64,000 bases of DNA. It comes from Tricholoma matsutake (Eukaryota; Basidiomycota; Agaricomycetes; Agaricales; Tricholomataceae). This document shows, piece by piece, positions 11,300 through 21,535 of this stretch. The translations under genes were made by a program, and so were the position numbers. The notes below the pieces were generated by a model that saw only the letters and a list, made by a program, of their open reading frames with translations, did no database searches and was not told the DNA's origin. How positions within the stretch are numbered: position 1 is the first letter of the stretch; each line of letters starts with the position of its first letter. The stretch is taken from assembly GCA_026075535.2 (NCBI GenBank), contig AP026540.1:7998001-8062000 (forward strand), given 5' to 3'.

Positions 11300-12604
11300 A
11301 TATTCATTGAAGAAAATGTTCATTCAGGCTTTATCTGCCCCTCCAAATCCCCTCACAGTGCTCCTATACTCTTTGTCAAGAAAAAGGATGGGAGTCTCCG
11401 ACTTTGCGTCGACTACCGGGGACTCAATTGCATCTCAAAAAAGGACTGCTACCCACTTCCTCTAATCTCGGACCTCCTGGACTCTCCGGGAAAGGCACAT
11501 GTGTTCACCAAAATTGACCTCTGGCATGCTTATCACTTAGTCTGCATTGCTGAGGGAGATGAATGGAAGACCACTTTCTGCATGCACTATGGTTCTTTCG
11601 AGTGGCTGGTAGTTCTTTTCAGACTCACCAATGCACCTGCTGCCTTCCAGTGCCTCATGAATGACATCTTCAGTGACCTATTAGATGTCAGTGTCATTGT
11701 CTATCTCAATGATATCCTAATCTACTCCAACGACATGAGTCAACACAAGGCTCATGTCAAGGAAGTCCTCTGGAGACTCCGGAAGAATGGCATCTACGCT
11801 GCTCCGCAGAAATGCGAGTTCCATAAAGACAGCGTGGAATACTTGGGGTTCATCCTCTCTCCAGATGGGCTCCGGATGTCCAAAGATAAAGTCAAAACCA
11901 TCCTCGACTGGCCTGAACCTCAAAAGGTTAAGGATATCCAATCCTTCCTGGGATTCTGCAACTTCTACCGACGGTTCATCCATGGATATTCTGACATCGT
12001 CATTCCACTCACCAGACTCACCCGGAAACATATGCCTTGGGACTTTGGCAAGAAATGTCAAGAAGCCTTCAACAAACTAAAAGAAGAATTCACTCATGCC
12101 CCAATACTCACTCAATGGCTACTGGATTCCCACATTATCTTGGAGACAGACACCTCAGATTATCCATTAGCAGCAATCCTTTCCATCTATACCTCGGATG
12201 GAGAAATCCACCTGGTTGCATTCCACTCTCGTTCCTTCAACCCAGCTGAATTGAACTATGACACCCATGATAAGGAACTTCTTGCTATCTTCAAAGCTTT
12301 CAAACACTGGCAACAGTACCTCGAAGGTTCCGGAAATCCAATAGATGTGGTCACGGATCACAAAAACTTGGAATACTTCAGTACCATAAAACTCCTTACT
12401 CATCATCAAGCTCGGTGGTCAGAATACCTTTCACAGTTCAACCTCGCCATCTGCTTCCACCCTGGTAAACTATGGGCTAAACCTGATGCGCTCACTAGAC
12501 GCTGGGACGTCTACCGCAAAGGGGGAAATAGCGACTTCGCCTTGGTAAATCTGAGCAACTTCCATCCAGTCTTTACTCAAGAACAACTCACATCCTCCCT
12601 CTGA
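11300..12604 (+). pseudogene. Reverse transcriptase and RNase H, family 2 copy 1
   Basis: Continues in the protease frame: [20 protein letters not shown] (fingers), FTKIDLWHAYH, TNAPAAFQCLMND, and the catalytic box YLND where copy 2 has YLDD. Then [16 protein letters not shown], RNase H with TDTSDYPLAAIL and ELLAIFKAF, and DHKNLEYFST. A TGA at 12602 separates it from the integrase. The first Asp of the YxDD pair replaced by Asn would abolish polymerase activity, so this copy is catalytically dead apart from its stops. Confidence 0.9.
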
Positions 12605-14116
12605 GCCACTTTCCTTGCTACTCCTATCCTCCATCAAGCCATCCTCATGGACATTGAAAAACTCCACAACGATATTCGATCTTCACTTCCTCTTGATCCC
12701 ATCTCCTCCTCACACCTTCCTTCACCATCCACCCCAAATTGGTCTCTAGATGACAGTGGACTTCTCTGCCACTTTGACCGGATTTACATTCCAGATGTTG
12801 TGGACCTCCATCTTAAAGTCTTACAATACAAGCATGACCACATCCTCTCAGGTCACTATGGGCAAAACAAAACTCTTCAGCTTATCCGATGGGAATATGT
12901 CTGGCCCAATCTCTGCACCTTTGTGCAGGACTTTTGCAAGTCTTGTACTACCTGCAAACACTCCAAATCTCCCCACCACAAACCCTACGGATTTCTGAAG
13001 CAACTTCCGGTCCCAGAAAGGCCTTGGAACTCAATCTCCATGGACTTTATTGAACAGTTACTGGACTCCAATGGTCACACTGCCATCTTAGTTATTGTAG
13101 ACCAGCTCTCCAAACAGGGTATCTTCATGCCCACAGTAAATGAAATCACAGCACAAGAACTCGCTAATCTCTTCGTCATGCACATCTTCTCCAAACATGG
13201 TGTATCATCCCATGTCACCTGCGACCGGGGTTCCGAGTTCATTTCCCATTTCTTCTGCTCTCTTGGGCAAGCCCTGGACATGAAAATCCATTTCACTTTG
13301 GGTTACCATCCAGAAGGCAATGGACAAACTGAACGCCTCAACCAGACCCTCAAACAGTACTTGCGGATCTTCTGCAACTACCAACAGGACAACTGGTCCC
13401 AGCTTTTACCCTTAGGGGAATTTGTGTACAACAATGCTCCCTCAGCTTCCACCAGAGTTTCACCCTTCTTCACCAACAAGGGTTACCACCCAAACATCAT
13501 GGTTTTCCTGGAGTGTGAACTAGCCTCGCAATGCGCGTGCCATTTTGTGGTTGACCTTGATGATCTCCACCAGGAACTCTGGAAGCAACTCTCAGAAGCA
13601 CAGAAGTGCTATCAAGGTCCTGCAGACAAATGTTGGGCACCTGCTCCTGACTTCAAAATTGGTGATTACACTTTCGTCAAAGGTGAGCACCTACACACTA
13701 CAAGACCCTCCAAGAAGCTCTCAGAAAAGTTCTATGGCCCTTTCGAGATCATTGCCTGTCTGGGTACTCACTCGGTTACCCTTCGACTTCCGGATCACCT
13801 CCGGGGTGTCCACCCGGTATTCCATCTCTCCCAACTAGAAGAAGACACTCCCAACACAATTCCTAATCGTATTCAACCTCCACCTCCTCCAGTCATTATA
13901 GACAACAAACTGGAGTATGAGATTGCGGAAATCCTCAATTCAAAGATTGACAACCACTGTTGATGCAAGTTACTCTATTTCGTATGGTGGAAAGGTTACC
14001 AAGGAACCGACGAAGAAACCTCCTGGCTTCCAGCTATGGAACTTGATCATGCCCAGGAACTTGTTATGGACTTCCACACTCGTTACCCAGGGAAACCCGG
14101 ACCTCTTTCCACTTAA
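12605..14116 (+). pseudogene. Integrase with C-terminal chromodomain, family 2 copy 1
   Basis: HHCC zinc domain (HDHILSGHYGQNK...CKSCTTCKHSK), then a DDE core: D in SISMDFIEQ, D in TCDRGSEFIS, E in GNGQTERLNQT. The GPY/F-like module includes FYGPFEIIACLG. A chromodomain ends the protein (YEIAEILNSKIDN ... LYFVWWKGYQGTDEETSWLP), broken by a TGA at 13961. The frame ends at TAA 14114-14116. The chromodomain places the element among chromoviruses, whose integrases are thought to target modified chromatin. Confidence 0.9.
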
Positions 14117-14208
14117 CACCCTTCATTTTTCAAACAAGATCCTCAAAAATTATTATTAGAAAATTTAAAAGAAAACTCCGGATTCCCTGCCCATTTCCTA
14201 CTCCTCCC

Positions 14209-15015
14209 CTACTCCCTCACCCCTGCTTCATCAGCGAGTCCCAGCAGCTCCCCTTGTACCTCCAACTCCTCCTCCTCTTCACCCTCTTCTTCTTCATCCT
14301 CTTCCTCCTCAGACTCCTGGTTCCACTCTGGATCCAATGCCACTAGGATGTCTGACATTGGTTCTTGGATGCCGATCACACCCTCGCTTATCACCCGGAG
14401 CTCCTGGAGTTCCCGCATTTCTTTCTTCACCCCCTTTACTGCCACCAACTCCTTAAGCAACTCCATCACTCCCTCATTCTCCCCTAGCCCGGGTCCTGCC
14501 TGCAACACCTGGCCCTCCCACACCACCTCTTCGCACTTGTGCTTCACTTTTGTGCAGGGCTCACAGGCCCAACCCCGGGTTCCCATCTGGAAACATGACA
14601 ACTTTTGATTTGAACATCTACTAGGAGTCAGCATACAAGGGCAACAAGAATAAAGAGCGACTCACCTTTTGCAAGAAATAGTGGCTTGTAGCTGCAAAGG
14701 GACTTCATTCTTGGGCACCTCCACCCGCACCTTTCCTTTCGCCTTCTTCTTGGGGGGGGACCTCCCTTCAGCCTCTTCAGGCTCCACTTCTCCAGCTTTC
14801 CACTTCTTTTCCGCCCTCTTAGCGGCAGCGGTCTTCTTCCATTCCTCCTCTGCAGCCTTTTTCTTGGCCTCCACCCTAGCCGCCTCCACTTTTGCAGCCT
14901 CCTCAGCAACCCTGCGCTCCTCAGCCTCCCTCGCCTCTTCCTCGAGCTGAAGCTCCTCCATCAGCTTTTCTTGCTGGGCCCTGAGGGCCACAATCTTCTC
15001 CGCATGCGAGGACAT
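14209..15015 (-). CDS. Antisense two-exon zinc-cluster (Zn2Cys6-like) coiled-coil protein inside chromovirus copy 1
   Basis: Lies on the opposite strand between the chromodomain and the 3' LTR. Exon 1 (15015-14666) starts at MSSHAEK and encodes a charged predicted coiled coil (KLMEELQLEEEAREAEERR) and a Lys-rich stretch, ending SCKR. A 48-bp intron (14665-14618, GTGAGT...CTAG) follows. Exon 2 (14617-14209) continues CSNQKLSC...WACEPC...HKCEE and an acidic tail. The splice creates C-X2-C-X6-C-X9-C-X2-C-X6-C, the spacing of fungal binuclear zinc clusters. Exons sum to 759 bp (252 aa plus stop) without interruption. Copies 2 and 3 have the same gene. The role is unknown; it could be a nucleic-acid-binding regulator of the element. 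The short basic linkers differ from classic activators. Confidence 0.75.
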
Positions 15016-15133
15016 GTTAGAGGTGGTGGTGGTTGAAGAAAAAGCCTGAGAACCCATCAACATCAAATCAACATACCTGATTTGGATTCGAACCTTCACG
15101 TGCCTCGTAGGCTCGGCACTAAGGGGGAAATAC

Positions 15134-15716
15134 TGTCAAGACCAATTCTTCTGACTGGACTTCCGATCATTTTCTGCCCCCCTTCCCAGCTGCCTTACAT
15201 CACAGCCCACCTCCTATCAGCAGCACTGCCTAGAGGCAAAATTCCCTCATTTCCAATTAGGTGAAACGGTTTCAGGAATTGCCTTGGAAGCCAGTTTTCA
15301 TATTAGCCACAGCCTCGGAAACTCCAACCTTAGTATTTAATCTAGCTACTTCCATTTTGTATCGCCAGTTTGTAAATCAACCAAGTCTCCCACTTAATCC
15401 TATCCTCTTTAAACTCCAATTACGTTCTTAAGTCATTCTCGAACTCTTACTCATCCTCTCCAGAAATTCTCTGGACCTCTGGTCATCTTCCTTACCCTCG
15501 CCTTGAAATTAGGACACTTGACGAGGAGAAGGGTGCAACTTCTTATAAGTTGAAGCCAAGTCCTTTCTGCTCCCCCACTTGGTACGACACATCAAGTAAA
15601 CCCTGCCCCGGATTTCTGTAGGATTCCCTGTCTTACTCAATCCATCCTCTACAACTTCTATCATCCGGGTACGACTGGAATTCCGATGACTTCCCCTTCA
15701 AGTTCAGTACTTAACA
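15134..15716 (+). repeat. 3' LTR of family 2 copy 1
   Basis: Same ends and length (583 bp) as 5912-6494, preceded by the purine-rich aagggggaaa and followed by the target duplication gttac. Scattered substitutions relative to the 5' LTR indicate an old insertion. Confidence 0.95.
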
Positions 15717-16533
15717 GTTACTACAAATCAAAGAATAGGAAGTTACTATACTTCATTGCATGGAAGTAGGAACAAAGGTTAAGGAATGAAAAATAAGTAA
15801 TATATAAGAAAAAGATTGACCATGTAAGTAAAAGGCCGCATCAAGTGTAGTGTGTGATTTGGGAAGGCCACATCAGGCGTAGTCACAAAATAGGAAGGTA
15901 CTGCATCAATAGGATAATGTTGGCACTGCTGGATGTGGATAGAAGGGTAATAAGGATGTATGGTGCTGTTGCCAGGATGCATGTCACCAGTTGTTATTGT
16001 CGTATTTGCTGGTGGCTGTGCTGGCGGCGAGGGTGATTGTGTCAGCAATGTGTGTGGCTGTGTCAGCGCCATGGGAGTGTGTTGGCAGCGTAGGGTGGCC
16101 ATAACTCACTGTAACACAGACATTGGTATATCTGGTGTTGGTGAGTCATTTATGCACTGTAGGTGGCTATGCTATCACCGGTGGCTGTGTTGGCAGTGAG
16201 GGTGGTTGTGTCAGTGATGTGTGTGGTGTGCCAGTGCCGTGGAAGTGTGTAATAAGTTGTTTATGCGCCGTAGGTGGCTGTGCTATCACCGGTGGTTGTG
16301 TCGGTGGCGAGGGTGGTTGTGTCGGTGATGTGTGTAGTGTGCCAGCACCATGGAAGTGTGTAATGAGTTGTTTATGCGCCATAGGTGGCTGTGCTATTGC
16401 CGGTGGCTGTGTCGGCAGCGAGGGTGGTTGTGTCAGCGATGTGTGTGGTGTGCCGGCGCCGTGGAAGTGTGTAACGGTGGTGTAGGTAAATTAACTTGTC
16501 GTAATGTCATGAGTCTGTGGGGCCAGACTTACA
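15717..16533 (-). repeat. Probable 3' LTR region of minus-strand chromovirus family 4
   Basis: Directly beyond the family 4 chromodomain, a purine-rich stretch (ggggaggag on minus) is followed at 16533 by TGTAAGTCTGGCC, a plausible LTR start. The region continues left to the family 2 insertion at 15717, so the rest of the LTR, if any, would lie left of 5912. No matching 5' LTR was found beyond gag, so the LTR call rests on position and the TG start only. Confidence 0.45.
15990..16485. repeat. 111-bp tandem repeat, about four units
   Basis: The phrase ggtggctgtgctatcaccgg recurs at 16161, 16272 and 16383, a period of exactly 111 bp, with a partial earlier unit from about 15990. Units differ by scattered substitutions. 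Because 111 is a multiple of three, long frames run through in several phases; these are repeat artefacts and not genes. Confidence 0.85.
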
Positions 16534-16579
16534 CTCCTCCCCACTTGAAAAAATTGTGTGGGTCTCAGACCTCCATCCC

Positions 16580-18639
16580 ATTTTCATCTTCCCACTGGTC
16601 AAGGGCATCAGTGTCAGCCATTTCAGAGCCGGGGCGCCACTCGTCGTGTTCTTTCCTGTATCCTTCATAACGGACAAGGTATTGTACACCCCTGCTGTGT
16701 CAGCATGCATCCACAATTCTGTCAATGTACCACTCCTCGGTGCCATCTTCAGTGACAATTGGCATTGGCCGAGCTGGCTCCCGGTCAGGGAAGAGGAGTG
16801 GGTCATTGGGGACATATCGTTTTAGTAGGTGTGCATGGAACCCAGGGAAGGTGTTGGGGTTGTTGGGAAGTTAGAGAGTGTATTTGGAGCATTCAGGGAA
16901 GGTATGTGTGACCATGTAGGGGCCATCGTGTCACAGCATGAATTTGGCAACTTGTGTTTTGCCTTTGCATTTGTAATTGTGGTGGCGATTTTCGGTGGAG
17001 AGCATGACAAGGTCACCAACCTCATAGACATCCTCCAGTGCCCGGTGCTCGTTGGGGTGATATGCCTGGTAAATTTTGGCAGCAAGGAGATTGTCCTGTG
17101 CTTCCTGAACATCGAGGTGGACACATGTAATGATGTTGTGTGCAGTGATCTGCTCAGCGGTGGCATTTTCGGTGAGGGGCACAATAGGCAGGATGATGCA
17201 TGGAGATCGGCCAGTTTTGAGTTGGAAACCAGAGAAGCCAGTTGATGCATTCATGGTGTTCATGACGGCAAACCGTACATGGGGGAGTTTAGCTACCAGC
17301 CCTTCTGGTTGTTGTCAACATGGTACCAAATGGCTTGGTTCACAGTTTTGTTTGTCCATTCACTGCTGCCATCAGTTTCAGGGTGATAGGATGTGGACAT
17401 TTTTAGTTTAACGCCGGTGAGCTTGTGGAGTGCAGTCCAAAGGTCGGTGGTGAAACATGCATCTCTGTCAGAGATGAAGTGTAGCATGAGGCCATTTTCA
17501 CAGTACCATTCGTCAAAGAGCACACACAAGAGGCAGAGCAATATATTAGCCTGGAGAATATGCTGAGAATAATAAGAGAAAAAGACACTTTTTCCCTTGG
17601 GAAAAATAAAAGGAACCATCAGTGAAAATATATCATTTTCCCACACTTTTCTCTTTGTTCTTACTCAACTAAAATAACTTATCTATTCCTGAGAGAAAAT
17701 CAGGTGAAAATAGAGGGGAAATATCTCTTTTTTTCAACATTTTCTCTATTTTTGGTGAAAAGAACTTTTTTTCTCCTGATTTTCACAATATTTTCTCCTA
17801 GCAACAGATTAGATATTTTTCTCTCTAAGTTTCTCAGGTTTTTCTCCTGGAAACAGGTTAGTTATTTTTTAGCAACAACCAAAAGGAGAAAAGTGTGGGA
17901 AAATAACATATTTTTACTGATGGTTCCTTTTATTTTTCCCTAGTGAAAAAGTGTCTTTTTCTCTCATTATTCTCAACATATTCTCTTAGGCAAAATATTG
18001 CTTTGCCTCTTGTGACAATGGCGACCTGGGCAGTGGTATATGAGGAGTGAATGCTGACGATATGTATGTCAGCACTGAGGAGGTCTGTCAGGGTCAGGAT
18101 GGTGTCCTTTCCATTCTCCTCTGGTAGTGGGCCAATGAAATCCAGGGCCACGGTGTCGAAGCGGTCATCAGGTACTGGTAGTGACCGGTGGGTTTTGTGG
18201 TCCGGTTTTTGTTTCGCTGGCACTCGGTGCATGATGGGATGTATGCATTTTCCAAGTCCCGGCGCATGTTTGGCCAGTAATAAGAGCCACAGAGTGATTC
18301 GTAGCTTTTGTCAAAGCCAAAATGTCCCAAGGTATCATGTGCCAGGTTGTAGAGTAGTTTGCATACCTTGAGATCTTGTGGGATCACAAGTTGGTGGCTG
18401 ACATAGAGGAGTTGATTGGTGAGGGTTGCCCCTTTGATGCTCCTCATGTCAATATCCTTCATAAGTTGTTTGGCAAAGGAATCAGTCTCATAGCCGGTGA
18501 TGATGGCATCGAGAAGTGACTGGTCTGCAGCAATGTTTAGTATGCCAGTGGCATGTGTAGCCGGTGCATTGCGTGTGTATGTGATCACACAGGCAGTGAG
18601 GCATGCATCTGGTGTGACATCAGGCATGCAGGATAGTGC
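16580..18639 (-). pseudogene. Integrase and chromodomain of family 4, split by MITE J1
   Basis: Zinc domain (HDTLGHFGFDKSYESL...CTECQRNK), core with D in VALDFIGPLPE, D in FISDRDACF and E in DGSSEWTNKTV. The core is interrupted between AIV and LFDEWYCENGL by J1; removing J1 plus one target copy restores the reading. C-terminal segments (LEDVYEVGDLVMLSTENRHH) and a chromodomain (YLVRYEGYRKEHDEWRPG, in another frame near 16600-16690) follow. Frameshifts near 18130, 17290, 16930 and 16830 break the protein. Confidence 0.85.
17525..18014. mobile_element. MITE J1 (490 bp, CACTA-like ends)
   Basis: Terminal inverted repeats CACAAGAGGCAGAGCAATAT / complement of CACAAGAGGCAAAGCAATAT, flanked by a 3-bp duplication aca (17522-17524 and 18015-18017). 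Inverted similarity extends about 90 bp inward. CAC termini with 3-bp duplications fit CACTA (EnSpm) elements. No coding capacity: T-rich repeats of ttttctcc only. A second copy, J2, lies at 46634-47166. Confidence 0.85.
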
Positions 18640-20010
18640 ATCTGCAGCGGTGTTTTCTTTGCCATGGATGTAGGTAATGTTGTAGTCGACATCGGCAATG
18701 TACATTGACCATCTCATTTGTCATCTCAACATCTCCTTCTGTGATTGGAAGTATTTGAGTGTTTGGTGGTCGGTGAAGACCTCAAAATGGGCACCGAGGA
18801 GGTGGAATCTCCATTTCTTAAATGCCTTGACAATAGCAAGGAGTTCCTTCTCGTGAACAGGGTAATTCTTCTCGGCATCATTGAGTTGGTAGGAGTCATA
18901 GGCAACTGGTCTCACAGTTTCCCAAGTTGCACCAAAACTCAACACGGTGCCAGTTTGGCAGTCGCTGGCATCAGTGGTGACATAGATGTTTGATGCCTTG
19001 TCTTTGTAATTAATTACAGTGAGACAGTTGGCGCCGAGAACCAGGTCTTTGATGTGTTCAAAGGTGGCCTGGTGTTCTGTGGTCCATGGGGGGAATTCTC
19101 AGTCACATTCCTTGGTGGTGAGCGGTGTGAGTACACTTGTATATTCAGCGAGTGCCAGAAGGAAAGTGGCAATGTATCTGGTGAGTCCCAGGAACCCCCT
19201 GACATTAGTGGCAGTCGTTGGTTGTGGCCAAGATGCAATTTGGTCAGTTTTGCAGGGGTCAGGTTTGATACCTGTCCCCGAGATGACATGACCGAGGAAA
19301 CATAATTCGGTGGTGAAGAGGTTGGATTTCACCTGATTGCAGTAGATACTGGCTTTTCAGAGGGCTTCAAGAACAGTGGTGCAGTTTCGTTTGTGTTCCT
19401 CCAGAGTTTGTGACCATATGATGATATCATCAAGATACACATGGCAAACCTTGCCGATGAGTTCTCGTAGTGCATCAGTCATTTGGCACTGATGTGTGGC
19501 CGGAGCATTGCATCCACCCTGTGGCATGATGGTCCACTCATAAAGTCCCCACAGTGTTCTTACGGTGGTGAGGTGAATGTCGTTTGGGTGTACTTGTGTC
19601 TGGAAGAAGGAGTTTGTCATGTCCATCTTGCCAAATATTTTTCCCTTCCTGCAGTCGGCAAGTATATCGTCTATGTGGGGTAAGGGGAAGGCGTCTTGTA
19701 CAGTGTTACTGTTGAGTGCTCAGTAGTCATTCACCCACCAAGGGTCAACTGTTAAGTCAGGCACCCCGGCAATGTATTTCAGCATGCAGAATGCTGGTGA
19801 GGCGAATTCTGAGGAGGATGGCTGAATGCGGCCAGCCTTGAGGTCATCCAGCAGTCTCTTCCAAGGTTCTTGGTATTTCTTGGGAGCTGCACATCCTTTG
19901 CCATTGTTGACCTTGGTGGGGTCTTTGAGTCAGATGTGGTGGAACATGTGGCCAGGAATATCTTTGGTGCTATCAGGGAGACGAAGTGGGAAGCGGTCTG
20001 CAAATTTGAG
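18640..20010 (-). pseudogene. Reverse transcriptase and RNase H of family 4
   Basis: Blocks in order on minus: KDIPGHMFHH-type start, LKAGRIQPSSSEFASPAFC, the palm MDMTNSFFQTQVHPNDIHLT, PQGGCNAPATHQ, catalytic YLDDIIIWS (19357-19626), CFLGHVISGTGIKPDPCK, FLGLTRYIATF (19099-19332). RNase H follows with VTTDASDCQTGTVLS, HEKELLAIVKAFKKWR and FTDHQTLKYFQ (18721-18990). Stops and frameshifts interrupt it near 19730, 19350, 19098 and 18720, but the RT active site is intact. Confidence 0.85.
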
Positions 20011-20440
20011 TTTCATTTTCACATCCCTCTCTTTGAGGAGTTCTTGGAATGCTAAGCCTTCAATGCGGTCTCACATGGCAGCCATGATGGGTCTGGGGAG
20101 AAGGCATCCAGCAAGTGCTGGTGCTCCAGAGTTTTCCAGTGTAGGTGGTTTTGGAGTCCGAATTTTCTTCGGTGTTGGTGGAGGTGTAACCCATTGTTTG
20201 CCCTGGGGCTGGGGTGTTCGAGAGGGTGGATTTAGGAGGTCAAAACTGGAGTGTTTGTCAATGGCAGTTCACTCATGGGTATCAATCACGATCTGTTCTG
20301 ATGAAAGAAATGGCATTCGTAATATAATGGGGAATGATAATCCCTTATTTACTTTTGTTACTCCTGACATACTCCTCACAGTTGATTTTCTGCTGGGTCA
20401 ATGATGACATGTTATTTTCCTTTTTTGGGAGAGGATAACG

Positions 20441-21535
20441 TCAGAGGCTGAGATGCTCGCAGAGTTCAAGGCTAATCACTGTGCAGGGGCAACCAATGTC
20501 CATCAGTGGATAGATTTTAATGGGGAATTTGGTGATGAGGGGGCCAGTAGCATAGAGGGTAGGAAATAGGTGTGATACAGTAAAGGGGACATCAGCAGGG
20601 GGAGGGATGTACAAGTTGGTTTTGTTGTCCTCCACTGCCGCCTTTGTTGCTGCTGCCGGCGCTGTGAGTGTAATGTATGTCTCGGTGTCAGGCCAGGTGT
20701 TGTCTGCCTTCATGGGACAGTCAGGGTTCTTGTGGCCAGCATACAATTTCTGGCATCATGTGCAGCCAGCATGTTTTTCGAGGATTGCCCATTCTTTGAG
20801 TGTGAGGGCAGAGAGGCATTTCTTTTCAACCTGTTTTGTTTTGCTGGGGCCAGCAGAGGGAGAGTTTCTCTTCGCCAGTGGGTCAGTGAGTCAAGAAAGT
20901 AGGTCTTTCTTCTCACCACGGTGTGTGGCATGTGCAGCGGTGGAGGTGTCAATGAGTTTTTGGGTGCGTGCATCTTCTGCATGCATGCGGTCATCATGTT
21001 CCTTTACCTCGAGGGCCCAGGGGGCAAGTTCAGTGGCCAGGATGGGCTCGAGACTGATGTTGAGTCTCAAGTCAGGGTGGAGGTTGGATTGGAGTTGGTT
21101 TTTGAGTTTGGCCTTGGTCAGGGCCTTGGCCGGTGCAGAGGTGGCGAGGATGGTGTTCAGGTTCTCAATCTCGATTTTCCAGTCAATGAAGACCTGGTCG
21201 CCTTGCAATGAGGAGAGGATGGTTTTGAGGATGTTGTGGGCCCAGTTCTTCTCCAAGATGAGTTGGGAGAGCTCACCAAGGTATCCATCCAGGGAGAGGG
21301 CATCAATCCGAGTTTGGTCGGCTTGGTACCATGCCACAAGGCGAGGTTCAAACATGCCCTCGGCGACGTAGCTGACAATTTCGTTGTCTGTCTTCCCACC
21401 ATGCTTCTTGTAGTGTTTGCATGCGAGGGTCCACATTTGCATGATGAGAGGGGTGATTTTTCCGGCGGTGAGCATTGGGCATTCCTTCATCTTTGTGACC
21501 TTCACTTCGGCAAGGGGTTGTGTGGAGGATGACAT
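20441..21535 (-). pseudogene. Gag, zinc knuckle and protease of family 4
   Basis: Starts at ATG 21535 (MSSSTQPLAEVKVTK). Capsid-like sequence (GMFEPRLVAWYQADQTRID, LILEKNWAHNILKTIL, KNQLQSNLHPDLRLN) runs to a TGA near 20891. The same frame continues through LTLKEWAILEKHAGCT-stop-CQKLYAGHKNPDC (zinc knuckle with one Cys region interrupted by TGA) to the protease PLMDIGCPCTVIS, where the active-site DSG has become DIG. Both stops are TGA. Confidence 0.85.

Larger units (their letters stand above)
5912..15716 (+). mobile_element. Chromovirus (Ty3/Gypsy with chromodomain), family 2 copy 1, full length with LTRs
   Basis: Flanked by 583-bp LTRs (5912-6494 and 15134-15716, both TGTCAAGACC...TTAACA) and by a perfect 5-bp target duplication, gttac, at 5907-5911 and 15717-15721. 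Internal order on plus: gag, a -1 frameshift signal, then protease, RT, RNase H, integrase and chromodomain in one frame to 14116. An antisense spliced gene (14209-15015) follows, then a polypurine stretch (aagggggaaa, 15121-15130) before the 3' LTR. hAT-like element A (7086-9829) interrupts gag. Pol has four in-frame TGA codons and an RT active-site change, so the copy is dead although structurally complete. Confidence 0.95.
16534..21535 (-). mobile_element. Chromovirus (Ty3/Gypsy), family 4, nearly complete internal region
   Basis: The minus strand reads Gag, knuckle, protease, RT, RNase H, integrase and chromodomain from 21535 down to about 16580. Sequence and order differ from family 2: there is no antisense gene and gag and protease share one frame. 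MITE J1 (17525-18014) splits the integrase. Several TGA stops and frameshifts make it inactive. The right-hand LTR is not recognisable; the left LTR candidate is interrupted by family 2 copy 1. Confidence 0.85.

Noticed and set aside
16123..16485. 120-codon frame rich in Gly, Cys and Val
   Set aside because: Product of the 111-bp tandem repeat; frames run through in several phases.
17704..17943. 79-codon frame rich in Phe, Leu and Ser
   Set aside because: Lies wholly within MITE J1 T-rich repeats; J2 does not preserve it.
20607..21371. 254-codon plus-strand frame
   Set aside because: Exactly antisense to the family 4 Gag, with Cys/Ser/Phe-rich shadow composition.
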